Shown here in pieces: positions 44,001 to 51,807 of a stretch of DNA of 64,000 nucleotides. Each line of letters opens with the position of its first letter. Position 1 is the first letter of the stretch. The position numbers and the translations under genes are program-made. The notes beneath the pieces are model-generated. The model was given only the letters and a program-made list of their open reading frames with translations. It did no database searches and had not been told where the DNA came from. Source of the stretch: Phycisphaerae bacterium (GTDB taxonomy: Bacteria > Chloroflexota > Anaerolineae > 4572-78 > J111); NCBI GenBank assembly GCA_028285035.1, contig JANQQF010000040.1:12538-76537 (forward strand). Reading direction: 5' to 3'.

Positions 44001-44897
44001 TCAGAGTTGGGCAGATAATGTGTCATAAAAATCATGGACTACCACATTCTCCGGCAAGCCAGCCACCTGCCCATCGCCGAGTTCAACGATGAGCCAATCG
44101 CCATTTTTCTGCTTGGCAATGTCCATTGTAAAAAAGCGACTTTTCACATTTTGGGTGATTCCCAAAAATTGCTCAGTGGGTGGCTGTAGGTCCTTATATT
44201 CACCTTCCTCCCAATATTCGGTGGCAAAAAAGGGCTGCCCCTCGTACACAAAGAGACGGAACTCCTTGGTCAAAGGCATCCCACTTTTGGAATGCTGGGT
44301 TAGGGCCTCAAACTCAACAAATTCTCTAAATACCAGCCCCACATTCAAGTCGGTATCCTGCAATTCAATAAAGCGATTGACTACCCGCTCGACCTCGGCT
44401 CGATTGGTGGCGGATGGGATAAAGCAGGCTTCGGTCCAGTAATGCTTTTGTGATTTGACGTAATCCTTGACAATCATAGGGCGATCACCAAAAGGCTGTA
44501 AATCAGCCATCACTCGATCTAGAGAAAAGTCGCTCATTGGCAACCAGACTGATTTTGGGGTTTTCGCCTCGATCACAGAATATGACTCTGGCAAATAATG
44601 ACAATGGGTGTAAGCGGTTGGGTCATTGATCAGCCTAATTCCTTTATCAGCCAACGCCTGATAAAGCTGCTCATACTGCGGTGGCTTCATCATCCAGCCC
44701 CGAAACAAACCAGGCTGTTCGCTATCTTGTACAGGGATGCGAGCGACTGCTTTTTTGGCACTCTTTTCATAAACCAAGGCCTCAAAATTGATAATGTGGC
44801 AATCTAGCCCAATCGCCCGCACCGCATCGGCTTCAGCTTGATACATCTCATCAGGTTGTTTTGTTTGAAAGGGGTCTGCACAAAAAATAAATTTCAT
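44001..44897 (-). CDS. R2K-type ATP-grasp domain protein
   Basis: 298 residues. Residues about 150-290 include PMIVKDYVKSQKHYW (the nucleotide-binding Lys pair), VFREFVEFEALT, EFRLFVYEGQPF and the metal-site end WLIVELGDGQVAGLPE. The last motif, ELGDGQVA, with the DY-K pairs, is typical of the R2K group of ATP-grasp proteins, which are linked to RNA, protein and counter-conflict contexts in the literature. No partner gene is obvious. It is a different family from the circularly permuted ATP-grasp proteins at 4-13 kb. Confidence 0.8.
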   Translation of the reverse strand: MKFIFCADPFQTKQPDEMYQAEADAVRAIGLDCHIINFEALVYEKSAKKAVARIPVQDSEQPGLFRGWMMKPPQYEQLYQALADKGIRLINDPTAYTHCHYLPESYSVIEAKTPKSVWLPMSDFSLDRVMADLQPFGDRPMIVKDYVKSQKHYWTEACFIPSATNRAEVERVVNRFIELQDTDLNVGLVFREFVEFEALTQHSKSGMPLTKEFRLFVYEGQPFFATEYWEEGEYKDLQPPTEQFLGITQNVKSRFFTMDIAKQKNGDWLIVELGDGQVAGLPENVVVHDFYDTLSAQL

Positions 44898-45085
44898 TTT
44901 GGTTTTTCCGGTAAGATCAATGATTTATAGATCCATATACGATTATTGTAGCATAACCGATGATACGAACCAATAATAAAGTAAATTGAGACGACTAAAT
45001 AATTTGCCAAAAAATAAAGACAGCATTACGTTTCCGGCACTTTGTAAGACGAAAAATATCTTTATGGAGTTTCAACGAGGAAAAC

Positions 45086-45865
45086 ATGAACATTGATGTG
45101 GCAAATTTACGGGTAATCGTGACCGCTGGTGCTCAAGGGGTCGGGCGGGCGGTGGCTGAGTCATTTCTAGCGGACGGAGCACAGGTTCATATCTGTGATA
45201 TTGATCCTGAACGGCTGGCTCGTTGCACAGCAGAGCTGCCAGGGCTGGGCACATCCGTGGCCGATGTCTCAAATTTAGCACAAGTTGATGCGTTTATGGA
45301 TGAAGCCATCAAAAATTTGGGAGGTGTCGATGTGTTGGTCAACAATGCTGGTATTTCAGGACCAGCAGGCTCAATTGAAGATATCGCCCCCGACCAATGG
45401 CAACAAACCTTGGATGTGAATATCAACAGCCAATTCTACTGCGCCCGACGCGTCATTCCCCTGATGAAAGCCCAACGCAGCGGCTCGATTGTCAACATCT
45501 CCTCCACGGCTGGCCTCTATGGCTATCCCAATCGCAGCCCCTATGCCGTTTCAAAATGGGGGGTGATTGGCTTCACAAAAACCCTAGCAATGGAATTAGG
45601 CGAGTATGGCATCCGAGCCAACGCCATCTGCCCTGGTTCTATTGACGGCCCCCGGATGGATCATGTCATTGCCATCGAGTCAGCCGCAACCGGCGTCCCC
45701 ACAGATGAGATCCGGCGAGGCTACGCCAAACAGGTCTCCTTACAGACCTTTATTGATCCACAGGAGATTGCCAATATGGTTTTATTTATCTGCTCGCCGT
45801 TGGGAGCAAAAATTTCAGGGCAAGCCTTGTCGGTGGATGGGCATACGGAGACGATTCGGGCTTAG
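45086..45865 (+). CDS. SDR family oxidoreductase
   Basis: 259 residues, classical SDR. The NAD(P) loop is VTAGAQGVGRAVA (residues about 12-24), NNAG is in LVNNAGISGP, and the catalytic YAVSK is in RSPYAVSKWGV with Ser in NISSTAG. The end GQALSVDGHTET fits the family. It likely acts on a sugar, polyol or ketone. Start ATG 45086 has AACGAGG ahead. It is the only plus-strand gene in this stretch and converges with the membrane-protein pair. The preceding gap (44898-45085) holds nothing further that I can support. Confidence 0.93.
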   Translation: MNIDVANLRVIVTAGAQGVGRAVAESFLADGAQVHICDIDPERLARCTAELPGLGTSVADVSNLAQVDAFMDEAIKNLGGVDVLVNNAGISGPAGSIEDIAPDQWQQTLDVNINSQFYCARRVIPLMKAQRSGSIVNISSTAGLYGYPNRSPYAVSKWGVIGFTKTLAMELGEYGIRANAICPGSIDGPRMDHVIAIESAATGVPTDEIRRGYAKQVSLQTFIDPQEIANMVLFICSPLGAKISGQALSVDGHTETIRA

Positions 45866-45889
45866 AAGCTTGCTTTAGCCACTCTAAAG

Positions 45890-45969
45890 TCCACAGATGC
45901 ACACAGATGGTCACAGATAGAACTTTTTATAAACGATTTTATCAGTGTTAATCTGTGTTGATCTGTGGA
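45890..45969. repeat. CCACAGAT-type inverted repeat
   Basis: TCCACAGATGCACACAGAT (45890-45908) is inverted, with two mismatches, as ATCTGTGTTGATCTGTGGA (45951-45969). A further TCACAGAT sits in between. This type of palindromic short repeat occurs in intergenic DNA of many bacteria. It lies between convergent genes, so it may double as a terminator-like stem, but there is no T-run. Confidence 0.6.
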
Positions 45970-46010
45970 TAAAGAAGCCTTTGATAAGCTCGCTTAATTT
46001 TTAATCATTT

Positions 46011-47012
46011 CTACCCGGCAAAGAACAAAAAGAAGTAGCCGACCAATAAAATCAGCCAGCCGATGAGCATGATCAGATCGAAAAAACGACTCCAGGAGAA
46101 GGTCAAATTCTCGCGTACCACCGCGTCAATCGTCGCCAAGTTTTCAAGCTTACGACTGACCAAATCCTTCCAGTCATCTAAAGCATAGCGCTCAACAATC
46201 AACTCATACACTTGCGCCGAATACCAATCGCCGATGAGCAGCAGGGATTGATCGATCTTCTCGAAATCTAGCAAGAGGGACAGCCGTTGCTGGACAATGG
46301 TGTGCATTGTTTTATTTCGGGTGGGCAGCCAGCGGAGGCGAACATTCGCCACATTTTGGCGCACCTGCTCCAACATCTGCTGTACTGTTTGATCGAGCAT
46401 TCGATAACGTAACAGTTGATACTTACCAATTTTCAGCAAGTCAATGTCAGCCTGAAAATCACTATTCTCCGCAAAAACTAAGGCCCCACTCCAATCAACC
46501 ACGGTCAAGTCGCGTTTGGAATAGCGAGCTCTGGCATTAAAAATTTCGGCGGCAGCAGCTTCACCGGGCGGTTTAACTAAAGCCCGCAACAAATGGCCTA
46601 AGGGCACTACCTGCTCATCAACATACGAATCCAGAGGTAACGTCGTACCCCGAAACAAAAGAATGGTGTAGACCTCATTCAAAGGATCAACTGCATCTGT
46701 CTCTTCCCATAGCTTCTGTTTCAAAGCGCCTTGAATGGCTAATTGTCGAGACAATGCCTCCGCTTCCAGCCCATCTTCCAAAACATATCGACACTCGGCC
46801 ACCCACACCAGCTCATCTAAGACTTGCAGTTTCACCCGCACTGATGTTCCCTCGACCTCAAATTGCCGCTCCCCCCAACTGGTACGAAACTCAATATCAA
46901 GGTCATAAAAATAGGGCGCATCTTTGGGTGCAGAGACAGAAACCTGCGGGCCTAATTTTGAAGTGGCTTGGAACGGCCACAGAATTAGAAAACAGACGTC
47001 AAGATTGATCAT
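46011..47012 (-). CDS. Membrane protein of unknown function, two C-terminal helices
   Basis: 333 residues. Residues 1-250 are soluble and alpha/beta, and the end has one long hydrophobic hairpin: FFDLIMLIGWLILLVGYFFL preceded by helices with LLIGDWYSAQVYELIVERYA and LENLATIDAVVRENL. The WYSAQVYELIVERY plus C-terminal helix order faintly resembles the DUF155/RMD1-like family, but I am not sure. No catalytic motif is visible. It follows the gene at 47034 by 21 nt on the same strand, so the two are probably one operon. Confidence 0.7.
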   Translation of the reverse strand: MINLDVCFLILWPFQATSKLGPQVSVSAPKDAPYFYDLDIEFRTSWGERQFEVEGTSVRVKLQVLDELVWVAECRYVLEDGLEAEALSRQLAIQGALKQKLWEETDAVDPLNEVYTILLFRGTTLPLDSYVDEQVVPLGHLLRALVKPPGEAAAAEIFNARARYSKRDLTVVDWSGALVFAENSDFQADIDLLKIGKYQLLRYRMLDQTVQQMLEQVRQNVANVRLRWLPTRNKTMHTIVQQRLSLLLDFEKIDQSLLLIGDWYSAQVYELIVERYALDDWKDLVSRKLENLATIDAVVRENLTFSWSRFFDLIMLIGWLILLVGYFFLFFAG

Positions 47013-47033
47013 AAGTGATTATTCCTGTGAACT

Positions 47034-48554
47034 TCAACACCCTTGCAAATACGTCAATTCATCCCTGGCCTGTAGCGATTGGGTCAAACGAATGGCACTG
47101 GCTTTCACCCGGCGATGAACTTCGAGCCATTCACCGCTGATCTCAAATTTCGCATTCGGCGGAAGGCAAGCCAAGGGGACAGGCTCCTCTTGACCAACAG
47201 TAATATTGACTGTATTTGGAATTTCAACAACAACAGGTTCAAGCTGCCCTTCTATCGTAACCAATAAACGTTGCGCCTGAAAAACCGAAGGGAGGGGCTG
47301 CTGAAACGTGGCTAACAACGGCAGGGTGGGCAGACTAACCGGCTCGCCTCGGCCAATCCCAGAGAACACCTTCGGGCCCCGCACAAAATAAAGGGCGACT
47401 TCATTATCCAGAGCAATGGTCGTACGCCCCATCGTTGACTGAAAGACCACGTCCCAAGCATCCACGTGAATCATTCGTTCAGCCACATCAAATAAGGTGG
47501 GTAGTCCAAACTCCTTGTAAATGTAGTCGGCCGTCAGGTACGCCGAAGCAGCGACAGTAGCCTCTGGCACTGGATTGTCAGGCGGGTAAATGATAAAAGG
47601 AGAGACCCAGCCCGCCTCGACCTCATCAAGCCATTGGACGAGCAAAGCAGCTTGGGCCTCGGGTGGCAGCAATAAATGGACGGCACTAACTGTATGGGTT
47701 GCCTCCCAAAACCGATTTAGGCCTGGCGGAGACCGCCGAGGCATCAGCGTAGGCGAAGCTAAGGGGGGGATCAAGGTTTTAGCCAAGGCCAGTCGCACCG
47801 TTGCTTCACGAGACAAGCGGCCATCGGTCGCTACAACCAAGGGAGAGTTGATGACCAACTGTTGATCCCGATATTTCGCAATGATCGGACCTTGTAAGTC
47901 TGCTGGCTCAATCAAAATTTGCAGATTTTCATACGAGGCTTGGGGACCAAGCGTTGTCTCAATGGTTTCGAAAAACAGGACTAAATCTGTCGCTAAATCC
48001 TCAGCAAACCGCTGATCGCGCGGGAAAAACCGAAGGCGTGCCCCATTGGGGAACACTAACTCAGTCTGTTCAGCCCCCCAAGCCGCAGTGGGCACAGCGG
48101 CCCGTCGCCACTGCCCACCCCGCAAACAATAGCTCTGCACCTGCAAGGTTCGCCCAATTACCACATCGACCACGGCACAGGTGCCATCAAAATCAATCGT
48201 TTTGATCTCAACCAAGTCGGCCTCAGCCGAGCGCGTGTCAAATACCTGCCAATACCCGTCACGCCACGCAGGCTGGGTATTAGGATGGATCAAATCCGCC
48301 GCCGCCTCTCGATCCTGCCTCGCTCGCAACGTCTCTTCCTCAAACATCACATTCGTTAAATCATCTCGAATCGACACTTGGCCCTGATGTTGTAGGCTTT
48401 GCAGATTGAGGTAGGTCACCACCAAAACTGCCATCAAAATAACAATAGGGAGGAAGACCCACCACCAACGATTTGAGGATCGTTTCGGCTCACTTTCTAC
48501 AAGCGGGGGATCGGGAAAGTCCTCATCATCAACGATAAATTGCCAATCAGCCAT
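47034..48554 (-). CDS. Single-span membrane protein with a large external domain, unknown function
   Basis: 506 residues. A 29-residue acidic cytoplasmic head (residues 1-30, VDDEDFPDPPLVE) is followed by one membrane helix WWVFLPIVILMAVLVVTYL, then an external region of about 450 residues. The middle part (NLQILIEPADLQGP, SREATVRLALAKTL) has the strand/helix order of peptidase-MA-like gluzincins but lacks the HExxH motif, so it would be a catalytically dead relative, if related. The gene just downstream at 46011 is also membrane associated. I do not recognise a named family. Confidence 0.7.
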   Translation of the reverse strand: MADWQFIVDDEDFPDPPLVESEPKRSSNRWWWVFLPIVILMAVLVVTYLNLQSLQHQGQVSIRDDLTNVMFEEETLRARQDREAAADLIHPNTQPAWRDGYWQVFDTRSAEADLVEIKTIDFDGTCAVVDVVIGRTLQVQSYCLRGGQWRRAAVPTAAWGAEQTELVFPNGARLRFFPRDQRFAEDLATDLVLFFETIETTLGPQASYENLQILIEPADLQGPIIAKYRDQQLVINSPLVVATDGRLSREATVRLALAKTLIPPLASPTLMPRRSPPGLNRFWEATHTVSAVHLLLPPEAQAALLVQWLDEVEAGWVSPFIIYPPDNPVPEATVAASAYLTADYIYKEFGLPTLFDVAERMIHVDAWDVVFQSTMGRTTIALDNEVALYFVRGPKVFSGIGRGEPVSLPTLPLLATFQQPLPSVFQAQRLLVTIEGQLEPVVVEIPNTVNITVGQEEPVPLACLPPNAKFEISGEWLEVHRRVKASAIRLTQSLQARDELTYLQGC

Positions 48555-48704
48555 CTGGACTCACTCGGGGCAAGGATGTGTCAGACTGTACCATATAAGG
48601 GGAGGTTTGAACAAGTGAGTGATAAGGCTTGCTAAGCTGGAAGGTTGGAAGGATGGGACACTCCCCAAGTCAGCGCCCCCCATTCCCGCAATTCTATTTG
48701 AGGC

Positions 48705-48713
48705 TGGTATAAT
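48705..48713 (+). promoter_or_regulatory. Extended -10 promoter before the YbjQ gene
   Basis: TGGTATAAT (48705-48713) is a perfect extended -10 element. The -35 region is poor. It would give a leader of about 80 nt before the start at 48800. Between them is TAACACTTGTGTTA, a palindrome near 48758-48771. Confidence 0.45.
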
Positions 48714-48799
48714 AAAGTTTGGGAAATGAGGTTTCTTAACTCATCACTAGCCACTAACACTTGTGTTAGACCTAATCACTATTTTACAAGGAGACACTG

Positions 48800-49126
48800 A
48801 TGATTTTATCAACAACGTCTACGTTGGATGGAAAACAAGTTGTCGAGTATCTGGGGATTGTTGAAGGCGAGGCCATTTTGGGGGCAAACATCTTCCGCGA
48901 TTTCTTTGCGGGCATCCGCGATGTTGTCGGTGGGCGTACCGCCTCGTACGAGCGGGAGCTACGCAAAGCCCGCGACATCGCCAAACGCGAAATGATCGAA
49001 AAGGCCGAAAAGTTGGGGGCCAATGCCGTGATCGGTATCGATTTGGATTATGAAACCATCGGGATTAAAGATGGCGGTAATATGCTGATGGTCACTGCCA
49101 GTGGCACGGCGGTGATGGTGAGGTAG
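48800..49126 (+). CDS. YbjQ/UPF0145 family protein
   Basis: 108 residues, standard length. Conserved features are the N-terminal [20 protein letters not shown], the central [22 protein letters not shown] stretch with the Gly-rich turn, [20 protein letters not shown], and [14 protein letters not shown]. The family forms pentameric rings and is annotated as heavy-metal-binding, although the function is not proven. The RBS AAGGAG is 9 nt ahead of the ATG. A clear terminator follows. Confidence 0.94.
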   Translation: MILSTTSTLDGKQVVEYLGIVEGEAILGANIFRDFFAGIRDVVGGRTASYERELRKARDIAKREMIEKAEKLGANAVIGIDLDYETIGIKDGGNMLMVTASGTAVMVR

Positions 49127-49143
49127 CGGGTGATAAAAAGCGA

Positions 49144-49196
49144 GACCGCAGAGGTCGCCGATATTACATCGGACAAAGACCTCTGCGGTCTTTTTT
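49144..49196 (+). terminator. Intrinsic terminator after ybjQ
   Basis: GACCGCAGAGGTC (49144-49156) pairs perfectly with GACCTCTGCGGTC (49178-49190), a 13-bp stem, followed directly by TTTTTT (49191-49196). It is 18 nt after the ybjQ stop. Confidence 0.93.
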
Positions 49197-49208
49197 ACAT
49201 ACCACCCG

Positions 49209-49240
49209 GTAGCTTGGATTGAGCCGAACGACGGTTTGTT
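49209..49240 (+). repeat. Half-copy of the MITE-like element at 50220
   Basis: GTAGCTTGGATTGAGCCGAA plus CGACG matches the left end of the 50220-50358 element (GTAGGTTGGGTTGAGCCGAA plus CGACC) with two differences. Only the left end is present. It lies between ybjQ and the small membrane protein. Confidence 0.5.
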
Positions 49241-49306
49241 ACCAACTGACTATTAATTTTCTTGTTGAAACGCTTACCTGTAAACTAAGCCGTTTGGAGG
49301 AACGGC

Positions 49307-49519
49307 ATGTTAGGTTCATTTATTCAAAGCCTTATTCTAGTTGCACTTGGCTGGTTTTTAGCGGGATTTGTAATTACCTGGGTTTTGGGTCAATCATTTA
49401 AAACATCAATAAATACGGGGCTAATGAGCCTTATTGCGGCTTTAATGTTCGTCGCAACATTTATTTTACCGAATCAAATCTTGGACCGATTATTTTCGGA
49501 AGGGCTCAAAAGAAGATGA
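49307..49519 (+). CDS. Small membrane protein, unknown function
   Basis: 70 residues with two hydrophobic helices (LILVALGWFLAGFVITWVLG and MSLIAALMFVATFILP). TTGGAGGAAC, a strong ribosome site, lies 7 nt before ATG 49307. The C-terminus is basic (EGLKRR), which fits a topology with the tail inside. Unknown family. Just behind it, in another frame, lies a short hydrophobic reading frame (49536-49634, TTG start), possibly a second tiny membrane protein or the frame-shifted end of a longer one. Confidence 0.65.
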   Translation: MLGSFIQSLILVALGWFLAGFVITWVLGQSFKTSINTGLMSLIAALMFVATFILPNQILDRLFSEGLKRR

Positions 49520-49614
49520 GCCAGGTAGTCTATTTTTGGGGTGCTTTTTCAGCTTGCCCTTCATTTTAATTCTCGTTGCCTTACTGAGTTGGTTATCTAT
49601 TGAGTTAGGACGAT

Positions 49615-49872
49615 TTATCGGATTGTACCAATGAGAAGAGAGAGGATCAAAGCCAAGACAGCAAGACCAATGAGAGACCAGACCAGTTTGTACTTGGTTT
49701 TGGACTGTATATTAGGTTGAGATTGAGGCAAAACAACACGAGTATAGTGGAAGTAGATTTTGAGGAGGCGGAACATCAAACGTTTGACCGCATTAGGCAA
49801 AAATTGCTCTAATCGCTTTTCAGTATGCTCAATCACTTTGTCATTTGCAGTTTGATGCTCTTGGGTCAACAT
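49615..49872 (-). CDS. Small membrane protein, probably leaderless mRNA
   Basis: 85 residues from ATG 49872: an N-terminal charged helix (KVIEHTEKRLEQFLP) and a C-terminal membrane helix LVWSLIGLAVLALILSLLIG. The frame is open to 49965, but the start is set at 49872 because a promoter (TTGGCG, 16 nt, TATAAT) lies directly ahead with only 6 nt between the -10 box and the ATG. Transcription would begin at the A of the start codon. The protein has no known family. Confidence 0.7.
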   Translation of the reverse strand: MLTQEHQTANDKVIEHTEKRLEQFLPNAVKRLMFRLLKIYFHYTRVVLPQSQPNIQSKTKYKLVWSLIGLAVLALILSLLIGTIR

Positions 49873-49878
49873 ACGTGA

Positions 49879-49906
49879 ATTATACACGATTTTGTTGAAA
49901 CGCCAA
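49879..49906 (-). promoter_or_regulatory. Promoter giving a leaderless transcript
   Basis: On the minus strand TTGGCG (49901-49906), 16 nt, TATAAT (49879-49884), then 6 nt to ATG at 49872. The usual start point, 7 nt after the -10 box, falls on the A of the ATG. No ribosome site can exist on that mRNA. Confidence 0.65.
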
Positions 49907-49965
49907 CACCCTTTTTTAACCTCGCTAGTTTTAGGCCAAATCCGAAACGTAGTTTCTTCCCCCAC

Positions 49966-50193
49966 CTAAAACAAAGACACGCCTTGCAGACCCAAGAAGA
50001 TGAAAGCCACCCCAACGCCAATCGAGACAACCGTGTAGCTAATCACGTGCAGGGTCACACCCGCTTGATTCCCCCAGCGAGCTTTCATCGCATCCAATTT
50101 TCCCAGCATTTCCGGCTGTTTAATCCGCGCATAGATGCTATAAAGCCCAAAAAGCAAGGCAAAACAGCCAATTGCAAACGTAATAAAGTCCAT
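49966..50193 (-). CDS. Small membrane protein, unknown function
   Basis: 75 residues from ATG 50193, chosen because GGAGAG lies 6 nt ahead; the frame continues to 50259 without a ribosome site. Two membrane helices: FITFAIGCFALLFGLYSIYA and VISYTVVSIGVGVAFIFLGL. The short linker holds basic and acidic residues (KQPEMLGKLDAMKARWG). It lies just upstream of the leaderless gene at 49872. Unknown family. Confidence 0.72.
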   Translation of the reverse strand: MDFITFAIGCFALLFGLYSIYARIKQPEMLGKLDAMKARWGNQAGVTLHVISYTVVSIGVGVAFIFLGLQGVSLF

Positions 50194-50219
50194 TGTTTCT
50201 CTCCAGAAAGAATATTTTT

Positions 50220-50358
50220 GTAGGTTGGGTTGAGCCGAACGACCATTCGTTGTATCCAAAATCGTTGGGTTTCACTCCCTCACATTCCAGCCACAGGTCC
50301 GGCGAAACCCAACACGAGAGGCGCAGTCACAGTTCAAACCCTGTTCAACCCAACCTAC
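50220..50358. mobile_element. MITE-like inverted-repeat element
   Basis: GTAGGTTGGGTTGAG (50220-50234) is inverted, with one mismatch, as TTCAACCCAACCTAC (50344-50358). A second, inner inverted pair (TGGGTTTC near 50269, GAAACCCA near 50305) is nested inside. There is no coding sequence. A half-copy of the left end lies at 49209-49240. Similar GGTTGGGTTGAG repeats are frequent non-autonomous elements in bacteria. A recombinase remnant follows 2 nt to the right. Confidence 0.65.
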
Positions 50359-50360
50359 TC

Positions 50361-50468
50361 AACTACTCTACGATGGTCTATGCCAGGGTCCACGATCAGA
50401 CCCTGGCTGATGATTACTTCAAGGCGATGGAGCGGATTGAGGGGTTGATGGCGGGGAAGATAGAGTAA
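50361..50468 (+). pseudogene. C-terminal remnant of a tyrosine recombinase/integrase
   Basis: The frame reads NYSTMVYARVHDQTLADDYF then KAMERIEGLMAGKIE and a stop at 50466. It resembles the final catalytic box of phage-type integrases (ISTTxxYARVHD, where the Tyr makes the covalent DNA link) with its following helix. Nothing of the rest of the domain is found upstream, where the MITE-like element lies instead. The fragment has no own ribosome site and is probably not expressed. Confidence 0.6.
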
Positions 50469-50538
50469 GACTAACTGGGGCAAGAATTGGTTATAGTCCT
50501 TGCCTCAGCCTCTGAGATTATTCGACAGTATAAATAAC

Positions 50539-51777
50539 TTATGGGGTTGGGCCAAAAAACATGTTAGATATTCTCAGCCCCCTTTCTTTTCCTGGATAGT
50601 CGATTTCTTGTACCGAGTCATTCTGGGTATTTATTATAAAAGAACCAAAAACACCTGCCACAACAATTCTTTCATTATCCAACCATTGATACGCAGAAGG
50701 TCTAGCTGAAGCCCGTAAAGGAACAAGCTCCTTTTTCTCTCCTGTCTCTACATTCAATATCCAATGAGCTAATTCATCTTTTTGGCCTGAAGCAGTGAAG
50801 TGTATCTTTTTTCCATCTGGGCTCCACCAACTAAGATTGATGTTACCACCACGTTTTTCAAACAATTTATGCTCATTTGTTATCAGATTCCAAATGACAA
50901 TACCCTCAAATCTCTCGCTAAAAGTTGTAAAGGCAAGTTGTGTACCATCCGGCGACCAAATCAGATTTGTCCCATTTTCAGGCCATTTATAAGGATCGTC
51001 TACAACCGGAGCAAGCCAACTCTCAAAGTTATAAGGAGAGTGCAAGTTGGTTATATGAAGTCTACCTGTTGCACCATCATCAGCGACATACGCAACACAG
51101 CTTTGTGATGGAGATACAACCCATCGACTATTTATATTGTCAGTGATTTCGATTAACGCGTCAGTTGCTAAATCAAGTAAATAAAGTCGATTATCAAGTT
51201 CAGCAGGTTTACCAAGTGGCGATAGCAATAATGACGACTGAAAGACAAGTTGATCACTTGATAACCAATGAGCATTATCATTGACCATATCTATGTTCGG
51301 GAAAGGGGTAGTTAAACTTAATGGTTCTGGTTCGACGAGAATAGGATTAGCAATTAATAATTGTTCTTCTGGGCCATCGCAATTATAGACAATTCTATTA
51401 TCGAGATCAGTAGATAATATGCCATTTGATGAAATCTGTTCAATTGATATAAACTCATCTGTTGTACCATACCAATCTCCACAATATGTCTGAAAATACA
51501 ATATTTGATACTCTACTTGTGGTGTGGAATTACCATCAATTTGACAGATACGAATAACTTCAGATTCCACATCCGACAAAGTAGAGTCCTTTGAGTCCAG
51601 GGTTAAAATTTTCTTTGGTTCTTCTATAGTTGCGATTGGTGATTGTGTCATTGCTTTAGATTGTATTGGTGTTGGGACAAGTGTCTGAGTTAGCGAAATA
51701 TTTGTAGCCTCAAAATTTTGATTACCACAACCAAAAAAAGAAAAGACAATTATGATTGATAAAACTCTACTGACCAT
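50539..51777 (-). CDS. Lipoprotein with TolB-like beta-propeller repeats
   Basis: About 412 residues from ATG 51777 (GGAG 8 nt ahead); a longer frame to 51801 overlaps this ribosome site. The signal is MVSRVLSIIIVFSFFGCGNQ with a lipobox-type FFGC, so Cys is likely lipidated. Residues about 200-390 show WD40/PD40-type blades: LIWSPDGTQLAFTTFS, LSWWSPDGKKIHFTAS, and VVSPSQSCVAYVADDG. It is 30 nt downstream of the giant RHS gene and on the same strand. It might be an accessory or immunity protein to the RHS toxin domain, or unrelated. Confidence 0.83.
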   Translation of the reverse strand: MVSRVLSIIIVFSFFGCGNQNFEATNISLTQTLVPTPIQSKAMTQSPIATIEEPKKILTLDSKDSTLSDVESEVIRICQIDGNSTPQVEYQILYFQTYCGDWYGTTDEFISIEQISSNGILSTDLDNRIVYNCDGPEEQLLIANPILVEPEPLSLTTPFPNIDMVNDNAHWLSSDQLVFQSSLLLSPLGKPAELDNRLYLLDLATDALIEITDNINSRWVVSPSQSCVAYVADDGATGRLHITNLHSPYNFESWLAPVVDDPYKWPENGTNLIWSPDGTQLAFTTFSERFEGIVIWNLITNEHKLFEKRGGNINLSWWSPDGKKIHFTASGQKDELAHWILNVETGEKKELVPLRASARPSAYQWLDNERIVVAGVFGSFIINTQNDSVQEIDYPGKERGLRISNMFFGPTP

Positions 51778-51807
51778 ACAATATCTCCACATTTTATGCA
51801 TCTAGTC

